The translations under genes were made by a program, and so were the position numbers. The notes beneath the pieces were generated by a model. That model ran no database searches. It was not told the DNA's origin and saw only the letters and a list, made by a program, of their open reading frames with translations. Source: Sorghum bicolor (taxonomy: Eukaryota; Streptophyta; Magnoliopsida; Poales; Poaceae). From it: 64,000 nt of DNA. Below, one piece after another: positions 22,390 through 30,756 of this stretch. The stretch lies in assembly GCF_000003195.3 (NCBI RefSeq), contig NC_012878.2:55924629-55988628 (forward strand), in the 5' to 3' direction. Every line of letters starts with the position of its first letter. The first letter of the stretch is position 1.

Positions 22390-23937
22390 CTACTGCTTGC
22401 CGCCGCCGCCGCCGCGGTTGAGCATCTCCTTGTAGTTGAGCAGCGAGTTGAGCCGCTGCAGCTGCAGCTGTTGCCTGAACTTGTTGATGAAGTCGTCCGC
22501 GCGCGCGTCCACGCACTGCTCCGTCTCCGCCGCCGCCGCCTCCTCCACGACGCCGCTCGAGCTCGACTTGCTCATCCTCGCCTCCTGCTTGTTCGTCTTC
22601 TTGCCCTGCTCCCGCGCCGGCTCCGACCGGCTCCGCCCGTAGTGCGCCGTCTGCTCCTTCTCCTTCTCGTCCGTGTCGGCGGCGGCGGGGAGGTCGGGGC
22701 CCAGGTCGCCGGAGCGGAAGCGGTAGAGGCCGAAGGAGCGGAGGCGGTCCAGGACGGACGACGTGCGCGACAGCGGCGCGGGCGCTGGAGGCGGGACGTA
22801 CTCCTCCTCCTGGTAGTGCTGCACCACCTGCTGCTGTTGCTGCCTGAAGCTGTCGATGAATGCCTCCGCCCTCGCGTTGACGCACTCGCCGCCGGCCTCC
22901 ACCGGCCTCGGAGCGGGCGTCTTCCTCGTCTCCGAGCCCGACTTTGCCATTCTTGACTTCGCCTCCTGCTTCTTCTCCTTCTTGCCCTGCACCGGTGCCG
23001 GCTCGGACCGGCTCCTGTCGTAGTGCGCGTGCCGGTTCTCGTCCCCGTGGGTGGCGAAGGCATCGGTCGCTGGAACTGGCGCGGCGGCGGTGGGTTGGTC
23101 GGGAGCGAGGAAGCCGTAGAGCCCCAGCGAGCGGAGCCGGTCCAGGACGGACGACGTGCGCTGCAGCGGGGCCGGTGCCGCTGGCGCCCGCGCCCGCGCC
23201 CGCGCCGGAGGAGGAACGTAATCTTCCTGGTAGTGGTACTCTTGCTGGAGCGGCGACGGGACCCGCCTGAAACCGCCGACGGCTTCCTCCGCCCCCGCTT
23301 CCTCCACGGAGTCGTCGACCTCGGCGACCGCCTTGACGACCCTGGGCGGCGCCGGCGCCACTTGTGATTTTCTCACCTCCGGGCCCGACTTCTTCACCCT
23401 GGGCAGCGCCGGCCTCCTCTCATCCTCCCGCGCAGAAGGCGCCGGCTCGGACCGGCTCCTGGCGTAGTGCGCCGTCGCGGTCGTCTCTTCCTCCCCCACC
23501 GGAGCGGACACATCCTGCGCGTAGTTCGGCGCCGCCGCCGCCGCAGCAGCAGCGCCGTACTCGGGCGGGAACTCGCCGGAGCGGAAGCGGTAGAGGCCGA
23601 GCGACCTGAGCCGGTCAAGAACAGAGGACGTGCGCGCGAGCGGCGCGGGCGGAGGCGGCGCCGCGTACAGCGTCTGCTCCGGGTGGTAGTAGTGTCCGTA
23701 CCCCGGTTGCTCCATCTGCGGGTGCAGCGGTTCCTCTTGGAGGTGGTGGCCGGGGCCGTGGGCGTCGTCGTGGTAGTAGTGCTCCCTGCGACGGCGCTGC
23801 TGGGTGGCGCGGGAGGTGAGCGCGATGGTGCCGATGACGAGGTTGACGACGAGGAAGAGCGTGGCCGGCGTGAAGTATCCCCGGATCCACGCCCACGCGC
23901 CGAGCGGCGCCGGCGTCGCCGCGTCGGCGCTGTCCAT
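22390..23937 (-). CDS. DUF4408/DUF761 protein with three repeated modules, 515 aa
   Basis: Single-exon gene. An N-terminal DUF4408 segment (residues 12-42, LGAWAWIRGYFTPATLFLVV...) forms one membrane span. The C-terminus (CVDARADDFINKFRQQL, about 475-491) is the DUF761 motif of plant cotton-fibre-expressed proteins. Between them one module appears three times: RTSSVLDRLRSLGLY at about 102, 260 and 391; HY.RSRSEP at about 157, 305 and 432; a Lys/Ser segment; then a Phe-Arg-Gln or YQE(E/D)(E/D)YVPPP linker. The middle copy has its own DUF761-like VNARAEAFIDSFRQQQ. The molecular function of this family is unknown. In-frame codons extend upstream to 24300, but ATG at 23937 is preferred because DUF4408 normally starts there. 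Upstream sequence also reads as low-complexity. The coding DNA is strongly GC-rich. Confidence 0.85.
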   Translation of the reverse strand: MDSADAATPAPLGAWAWIRGYFTPATLFLVVNLVIGTIALTSRATQQRRRREHYYHDDAHGPGHHLQEEPLHPQMEQPGYGHYYHPEQTLYAAPPPPAPLARTSSVLDRLRSLGLYRFRSGEFPPEYGAAAAAAAAPNYAQDVSAPVGEEETTATAHYARSRSEPAPSAREDERRPALPRVKKSGPEVRKSQVAPAPPRVVKAVAEVDDSVEEAGAEEAVGGFRRVPSPLQQEYHYQEDYVPPPARARARAPAAPAPLQRTSSVLDRLRSLGLYGFLAPDQPTAAAPVPATDAFATHGDENRHAHYDRSRSEPAPVQGKKEKKQEAKSRMAKSGSETRKTPAPRPVEAGGECVNARAEAFIDSFRQQQQQVVQHYQEEEYVPPPAPAPLSRTSSVLDRLRSFGLYRFRSGDLGPDLPAAADTDEKEKEQTAHYGRSRSEPAREQGKKTNKQEARMSKSSSSGVVEEAAAAETEQCVDARADDFINKFRQQLQLQRLNSLLNYKEMLNRGGGGGKQ

Positions 23938-24398
23938 CTCGCCGCCGCTGAGTCTGAGTGCACGGGAACAGAGACGAGACGGGCTTGGGGGAGAGGACGG
24001 AGGAGGCAGGCTGGGACTTGGGAGGCGGTGGTGGTGGTGGGGATTGGCGTCTGGTGCGGTGACCACGGCGTCGTCAGGCGTTAAATGGTGGCTGGGGCTG
24101 CGGGGAACCACGCGGCGCGCCGCGGATGGGTCATGGGGATGGTCTGCTGCTGACTTGGTGGGTGGAAAACGTGGGAATCCAAGTGCCGCCCCTCGTGCCC
24201 GCGAGAGCCGACCCGCCGGGATTGCAGGCAGTTGATGCCCCATGCCTTTCTTCATGGCATCTTCCCGCTCCGCAACGGACGCGGGCGGCATAACTGCCAC
24301 GCGGGCCTCGTGCAGTCATCGGCAACAGTACGGTCATACTAGTACTAGCAACAGTGAAGCGTCTGGATCTTTCGAAAAAGAAAAAAACAGTGAACTGC

Positions 24399-24632
24399 GG
24401 CCTTGTTTAGTTCCCAACAAAAAACTAAAAACTTTTCAAACTCCGTCACATCAAATCTTAGGCACATGTATGAAGTATTAAATATAGATAAAAATAAAAA
24501 CTAATTACATAGTTTATCTGTAAATCACGGGACAAATCTTTTAAACCTAGTTACTTCATGATTGTATAATGTTTGTCAAATAAAAATAAAATACTACAGT
24601 AGCGAAATCAAAAAAAGTTTTCGAAACTAATC
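24399..24632. mobile_element. MITE, GGCCTTGTTTAG family, copy c
   Basis: Starts GGCCTTGTTTAGTTCCC and holds the family core (CCGTCACATCAAATC, AAATATAGATAAAAATAAAA). The right end is diverged (TTTTCGAAACTAATC). Confidence 0.7.
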
Positions 24633-26029
24633 TAGATTGCCCACTGAATGACTGCCCCACATTGGTTGATGCTATGCCTGTTTTTTCTAGTTCTATCAAT
24701 TCACACCTCAGATTTCATGCGAACGACCGAAATCTAGGACTAAGATGCTGAGGCAACAGCAATGGCAGCTGAAGTTAGCGAGGGGGGCTGGCAATCGACC
24801 GAAATTCCCCACAAGGTTTCGGTCGTTTGGAAAAATATAAAAAGAGGTGTAGCCTACATTTGATTAGAGGACTGCGTGGTGATTTCGCGTCACCACTTGA
24901 CGAGTTCGGATCATATAAAAAAAACCACGACCATAAATACCAGCAGCAGCAAAAAGAAAATGCATGCAAGGCAACCTGAGAGGACTCAGAGCGTATGGAA
25001 TGGCTGAGACTGAGGCTTGTACAACATGGGCGCATCGCATGGTTGGACCGTCCAAGTCTGACGCCGTGCCGGACACACATGGCTTCGCTCCGCCCGATCG
25101 TCTTTGCAGCTAGGTGAATTGATTGATTAGCTCACCCGCCACGTGCCGTCACGTGCGCTACCCGCATTGACAAACTAGTCTGGACTCCCGTTGAGGTCAA
25201 CGACGAATATGTGCGCGCCAAATCATCACGTCCAACGCTATCAAAGCCACCTAATGTGAGCAGATAAGCGCGGTCGCTAGCTAACCCGCAGTTAATTTTT
25301 CCCCCTCCTCCTGATGCATGGTCGCTGTCTGTCAGTGTCACACGCACGATAACGTATCGAGTCCGATGTGTCTGTCAATCTGTTGTCATCGGCTCATCGC
25401 TTTGCCACGAAACGAAGCGAGACGCGCCGGGATAGGAATAGATAGCATAGCACCACACGTCATGTAGCCATCCAGCAATATAATGGATCGCACCTTAACC
25501 TTTGCGTGCTCGCGATCGATGCAGATGCATGCAGCTTGGGACCGTCTCGGCGCGGTGGTGTAGCATATACTGTATATACTCCTATATATTTCTAGCGTGC
25601 AACCGACTGGTGCACGTCGGTTTCGATCAGTGATCCGTGCACGCAACTGAAGCTCCTGGTGCCGGCCGCCGCCCTTGGTCCCCTTGGCCCTGTCATTTAG
25701 GCCAATTAAGAGAGCGACAAGCTTCAGCCGCGCGCGCGCGCTGGCAGGAGCCAGGAGGCTCGACGTGAATACCTGACGGTGGTGTAGTAACGTGGGCTAG
25801 GATCACTAAGGTTTGGAAGTTGACCGTGTCAGTCAGTTGGTTTGAGTTTATTTGTCTAATCTGTCAAATATTTAATAGTGTTATTTTTTTTATAATAAAT
25901 CAGTCAACAATATATTTTGATATGACTTATTAGTTAAATAAACAGTACTAAGTATAGAGAAAGGGGATTGCTTTTATTTCCAATCTCGTAGAGATGCTTT
26001 TAGAACTGATTAGATTAGAGTACATTTTG

Positions 26030-26165
26030 TAGTATCCTTTCCGTTGAGTTCCGGTGCGTGGTGTCACTTGCCAGCTCCGGCCACGACTTCCGTCGCGATC
26101 GCCGTCGTGTCGTGTCAGCCCCGTCGTCGGGACCGGCACACGAGAACTCACCAAACCATGGCAGG
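26030..26165 (+). repeat. Duplicated GC-rich segment, copy 1
   Basis: Matches 30023-30160 in the same orientation, with shared blocks GGTGCGTGGTGTCA, CCCCGTCGTCGGGACCGG and ACCAAACCATGGCAGG. No terminal repeats were seen and the origin is unknown. Confidence 0.8.
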
Positions 26166-26444
26166 CAAAATAATTGGATCACATGCAATATGGTGAAATG
26201 ATATGGCCTTCAATGGAGATTTCATCTCATCTCACCGCGTGAGAAACAACTTCCATGGAGTTTCACCATGGTGAAACTATTTTTTTCTCACTCCTCTTCG
26301 TTACATGCAAAAAATGTAGTTTTGCTGACATAACGCTCTAATAAATGTGCATGACATTTTGATGAAACCCCACTTAGACTGACGCGTTGCTAGAGCACAG
26401 CAAAGCGCACATCCTTTTCTAGGATTGCAATAGTTATTAATTTA

Positions 26445-26686
26445 GGGCTTGTTTAGATCCAATTTTTTTTTTGGATTTTGACACTGTAGCATTTTCGTTT
26501 TTATTTGACAAACATTGTCTAATCATGGAGTAACTAGGTTTAAAAGATTCGTCTCGCGATTTATAGACAAACAGTATAATTAGTTTTTATTTTTATCTAT
26601 ATTTAATGCTCTATGCATGTGCCGTAAGATTCGATGTGATGGAAAATCTTGTAAAGTTTTGAGGTTTTGGGTGCATAAAAAAAGCC
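26445..26686. mobile_element. MITE, GGCCTTGTTTAG family, copy d
   Basis: Starts GGGCTTGTTTAGATCC and ends AAAAAAAGCC. The core includes AAAAGATTCGTCTCGCG and GATTCGATGTGATGG. Confidence 0.7.
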
Positions 26687-26730
26687 TTTTACAGCGAGAT
26701 GTTGCAACAGTGTTTCATGGGTGTTGGCGC

Positions 26731-27393
26731 TAAGGTTGAAAACGGACGGAAAACGAACGGAAAATCGCTCTATCGTTTTCATTTTCATATTTTTAGACGA
26801 AAACAGAAGCGGAAGCCGGACAACCGGGAGTGAAAACGGTAGCGGGATAAACGGTAATACGAAAACGAGTAAATACGATCGAAAATAGAAGAAAATGAGC
26901 GGTAAGCGAAAATTTAAACCGGAACATGTAAGCCGCATATGATAGCGCAAATACAGAGACCAAAATGTAATACCAAATACCAAATATCAAATATGCACTG
27001 ACCAGTGACTAATGACCACATTAATATAATACCATATATCCATAGTTCATAGTTTATAATTCACACAAATATAAATTATCCATACATCCCATAAGAACAT
27101 ATCCATAGTTCATAGATCATAATTCACACAAATATGAATTATCCATACATCGCAGAAGACAAGAGACATTTTGGGCCATATTGGGCTTAGGGACTATGTT
27201 GGGCTACTTTCCCGATAAAAAACAGGATTCCGCAAATATACGGATACAAACGCTCTACCGTTTTCGATCCCGCTCCCGCTTTAATGCATTCCGTTTTCAG
27301 TTCCGTTTCCGTTTATGCCTAAAAAACGAAAACGAGCAGAAAAATACGGTATACGGTTGCGCACGAAACGGGCCCAATCCGTTTTCAACTTTA
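26731..27393. mobile_element. Non-autonomous hAT element, 663 bp, perfect 8 bp target duplication
   Basis: The ends TAAGGTTGAAAACGGA and TCCGTTTTCAACTTTA are inverted with one mismatch. Both are flanked by the 8 bp direct repeat GTTGGCGC (26723-26730 and 27394-27401), the hAT signature. Subterminal DNA on both sides is rich in GAAAACGG/CCGTTTTC motifs, likely transposase-binding sites. No coding sequence was found. It sits about 400 bp upstream of the F-box gene. Confidence 0.88.
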
Positions 27394-27459
27394 GTTGGCG
27401 CCCGCTAGCGCTGGACGAGAGGTGGCGTCTGGAGTCTCTCGACTCATAGTCATAGCCCG

Positions 27460-27479
27460 TTGTGTGTGTGTGTGTGTGT
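27460..27479. repeat. (GT)n microsatellite
   Basis: About ten GT units upstream of the F-box gene. Confidence 0.9.
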
Positions 27480-27793
27480 TTGTTCTGTGGTGTGAGTCTC
27501 TGACTTCCGAGTCTCCATGGGCCGTGGCCCACCTTTCCTACAGGCTGCCGCATCCGAGTCGGTAGTCGTTTCAGTAGTCGTGGCTCTAAAAAAAAAAATC
27601 CGAGTCGGTAGTCTGCCTGCCATGTGGGCTATAAATTTCCATCGCGTCACCCCCCACCCGAAACACCGCCATTTTGCTCCAACAACCACCGCCATCTCGA
27701 TCTCAATCGACTGGTTCTGGAGGTTCCTAGCCGGCGCGCCCAGAACCAGCTCGTTGAGCTAGCGCGTCTCCGTCTCCATAGAAAGATAACAAG

Positions 27794-28948
27794 ACGGCGG
27801 CGGCCAGACGACGGCACTGCCCGTCTTGGACAGACTTGCATCCAGAACTTGTGGGCCTTGTCCTCAGGCGACTTCCCTCATTCGCCGATCGCGTTCGACT
27901 AGGGGCAGTCTGTCGCTCATGGCGTCGTGTTGCTCGGCAGGAGCCTCTTCCTCCTCCGCTACCATGGTTGACCCTCCTCGACGGCTCTTTCATCAGCATC
28001 CCAAGCGGCGAGATTCACCGGATGCATGTACCGAATGATGTTTTCATCCATGGCTCCGTGGGGCAGTGGCTCTTACTCAGGCGTCTCTCTGGTAAACTCG
28101 AACTGATGAATCCTTTCTCCAAGAATGTCATAAAGCTTCCTAAGAGCGCCAATCCTTGCCCCACAAACTCGATACTCTACAAGCTGGTGTCACTCTCCAC
28201 ACCACAAGACCTATCACTAAATTCCCTTTTTGTTGTATTGACCACGTCCATGGTATTTAAGAGTGTGATTTCTATTTGCCGACCATCCGCCTCCATTGCA
28301 TTCAGAGTGCCTGATGGTGAGATCCGTGATATCATATTCTGTGATGGAAAATTGTATGCTCTCTCAAGCAATAAGCTCTTTGTCTTGGAGATTGGCTCGA
28401 GCTACCAAGGCAAGCCAAGCATCTCATCCATGAAATGTGTATCCTACTCTGTCAAGAACGTTATGATAGACCGGTCCATTGATGATAAGAGCTATCATTG
28501 CGTGTATTGGAGTTATCTTGCTGAATATAACGGCAAGTTGTTCCAAGTAAGGCGCCTAGTTGGATTCTTGTCCACTTTGCCAACAAAAGATAGGATCAAG
28601 AATACTCGTACTTTTTCATTTGAAATCCTTGAGCTGGACATGACCATAAATTCCCCAAATAAGTGGAGAAGGCTCGATACACTAGGAGACCAAGCACTCT
28701 TTGTTGGCACAAACACAAAGTTTCTACCTGCTTCTGAATGTGGAGCTCAGAAGGACTGCATCTACTTCGTGTGTGACGACGAGCATGGAATTTGGGACGC
28801 AGATCTTTTTCGTGACTCTGGTGTGTTCAACATGAGAAACGGGACAATCACACCTTTATTGCTAGATAAACCATTTGTGCGGCCACGAGGCTATGGAGGG
28901 TGTCCAACGTGGTTTTTCCCTACTGCACTATATTCTAGCATAGTATGA
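27794..28948 (+). CDS. F-box/DUF295 protein lacking an ATG start
   Basis: Plant F-box proteins of this group are presumed substrate adaptors of SCF ubiquitin ligases. The F-box reads SWTDLHPELVGLVLRRLPSF then ADRVRLGAVCRSWRRVA. The DUF295 region follows, with LLRRLSGKLELMNPFS, FCDGKLYAL and the C-terminal DCIYFVCDDEHGIWDADLF. The frame is open without introns to TGA at 28946, but no ATG lies between the upstream in-frame stop (27779-27781) and the F-box. The expected start position holds ACGGCGGCGGCC at 27794, in a good initiation context (A at -3, G at +4). From there the product would be 384 residues. The first in-frame ATG (28024) would lose the F-box. The gene is therefore either translated from ACG or a young pseudogene; the rest of the frame is intact. 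Confidence 0.7.
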   Translation, partial: TAAARRRHCPSWTDLHPELVGLVLRRLPSFADRVRLGAVCRSWRRVARQEPLPPPLPWLTLLDGSFISIPSGEIHRMHVPNDVFIHGSVGQWLLLRRLSGKLELMNPFSKNVIKLPKSANPCPTNSILYKLVSLSTPQDLSLNSLFVVLTTSMVFKSVISICRPSASIAFRVPDGEIRDIIFCDGKLYALSSNKLFVLEIGSSYQGKPSISSMKCVSYSVKNVMIDRSIDDKSYHCVYWSYLAEYNGKLFQVRRLVGFLSTLPTKDRIKNTRTFSFEILELDMTINSPNKWRRLDTLGDQALFVGTNTKFLPASECGAQKDCIYFVCDDEHGIWDADLFRDSGVFNMRNGTITPLLLDKPFVRPRGYGGCPTWFFPTALYSSIV

Positions 28949-29304
28949 TTTCTTCTCAAACTAACAACCTTTGAGCTGGGAACATGCTTGTCTTCATTTT
29001 GGGTATTGTGGATTTTTTTTTTCACCCACACCGATGTCCTGTTTTTCAGACAATATTTTCGTCTCATAACATTTTAGCATGAGCATAAGTCAGATTCAGC
29101 GACATGATACAAATGATCTTGCTTTATGTATCAACTAATTATCAAACGTCCAACACTTGCTTTGTTTCAGACATGCTTTTAACGCACACTTTCAAATGTA
29201 AGATCATCATGTTATATAAAATGTTTCATGGTCTTGTGCCGGATTAAGTTTACACGTGCTCCTAGCTTGGGACGACACAAGTAGCTCCCAAATGTTTGGT
29301 CTCA

Positions 29305-29537
29305 GGCCTTGTTCAGTTCCCAAAATTTTCTGTTTTCGGAATACTGTAGCACTTTCATTTTTATTTGACAAATATTGTTCAATCATGAACTAACTAAACT
29401 TAAAAGATTCATCTCATGATTTACAGGCAAGTTGTACAATTAGTTTTTGTTTTCATCTATATTTAATGCTCTATGCATGTGCCGCAAGATTCGATGTGAT
29501 GATGAATCTTGAATTTTTTTGGAAATTAAACAAGGCC
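29305..29537. mobile_element. MITE, GGCCTTGTTTAG family, copy e
   Basis: Complete copy: GGCCTTGTTCAGTTCCC at the left, GAAATTAAACAAGGCC at the right, and the 3 bp target duplication TCA on both sides (29302-29304, 29538-29540). Confidence 0.85.
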
Positions 29538-29693
29538 TCACACGAGCTCTTTTTCGCTTTCTTCTTTCCTCTCATAGAGCTAGTGAGAGCAGGTGAAGCC
29601 AGTTTTTTTAACTTCATCTACTCCAACTAATTATGTGAGAAGAGGAGAGAGAAGTGAGAATAAAGCTTCTAAAGTGTGCATGAACAATAAAAA

Positions 29694-29935
29694 CTTCTTC
29701 TGTCTCAAAATAACTGTTATTTTGGGCTTTCGAATCAAATGTTTAACTAAATTTATAGAAAATACGTGTAACATTTGTATCTTTAAATAAATTTATTAAA
29801 AAACTAAATTCAAAAATCTCTATGATGATAAAAGTTATGTACCATAAAATTAATATTTTTCAATATATATTTAGTTAAAAATATTTCTCAAAAAATGAGA
29901 ACAACAAAATAATTATTTTGGTACGAAAGGAGTAC
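29694..29935. mobile_element. Stowaway-like MITE
   Basis: Inverted ends CTTCTGTCTCAAAATAACTG and AATTATTTTGGTACGAAAGG enclose AT-rich DNA. Ends are diverged and the borders are approximate. Confidence 0.55.
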
Positions 29936-30022
29936 AGTACGTGAGAAGTTAGAGCCGAGAGGAACCCTAACACATGAGGCCTAAGAGTAGTGTCAACTCC
30001 GTTCACGACTTTCCGTTATTTA

Positions 30023-30160
30023 CAGTATCCTCTCCGTTTTTTTTTCTGGTGCGTGGTGTCAACTCCGGTCACGACTTTCCTCGCGATCGCGGTCATGTCG
30101 TGGCAGCCCCGTCGTCGGGACCGGGAAACGAGAACTCACCAGTCACCAAACCATGGCAGG
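30023..30160 (+). repeat. Duplicated GC-rich segment, copy 2
   Basis: Second copy of the segment at 26030-26165, here about 600 bp upstream of the IQD start codon. Part of it (GTGTCAACTCCG.TCACGACTTTCC) is repeated once more at 29990. Confidence 0.8.
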
Positions 30161-30756
30161 CCCCGGACCACTGAACTCCCTCACGCACGGGCCCATTTTA
30201 TTGTGGACCTACTACTCGTACACCGCAGTCAGGCATCTTGGGCCCATGTCCCCAGAAAGCCCCCTCCTTTCTCGAAGCCCAACGCGCGGAAAGCCAGCCA
30301 GCGCCCAGCGAGCCCGTGAGCCAGCCGCCAAGGTCGCCGTTCTCCTCGCCCACCACAAGGCCACAACCACAACTCTCCAACCGTTCGTCTGGCCGAATGA
30401 CATGTGGGCCTAGGGCTCCTCGAACCGCACGTCAGTTGGGAGCGCCGCGGATCCCGCGGCCCGGCCGCCACCTTTGCCGGTTGCTGCTCGCCGCCGTTCG
30501 AAATTTGAATCCCCGCGGAACACGATCGACGAACCGGTTCGTTTGCTCCTCCCCACACCGTCGTGGCCGAAAAGGACAACGGCTACCTCCTCCACCACCC
30601 CCACTACTTCACTGGTCCTTCCATTTTGTCGCTTCCCGTCTCGCCTCGGCTTCGTCTTCTCCTCCTCCATATCCCAGTGCCGACCGCGGAGTGCCCCCAC
30701 ACAACCAAAGCGGAAGCTTCGGTCGAGCAGAGCGCGTCTCGTGTTGCGCGGCGCCG

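Larger units (their letters stand above)
23938..26730. other. Promoter side of the DUF761 gene and spacer to the hAT MITE
   Basis: About 360 bp upstream of the DUF761 gene are GC-rich, then AT-richer spacer follows with two MITE copies (annotated). A GCGCGC run lies at 25729-25741. No recognisable gene was found on either strand. Confidence 0.4.
28949..30756. other. Spacer and promoter region of the IQD gene
   Basis: Holds two MITEs and the second copy of a duplicated segment, annotated separately. From about 30180 the DNA becomes GC-rich and forms the promoter and 5' UTR of the IQD gene. Open frames there on both strands show no recognisable protein. Confidence 0.5.

Noticed and set aside
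22471..24235. Long Arg- or Gly-rich frames antisense or out of frame to the DUF761 gene
   Set aside because: Frame shadows of a very GC-rich exon.
23938..24300. N-terminal extension of the DUF761 protein to 24300
   Set aside because: The frame is open, but the added 121 residues are Pro/His/Ser-rich low-complexity sequence and the DUF4408 start MDSADAATPAPLGAW at 23937 is typical of the family.
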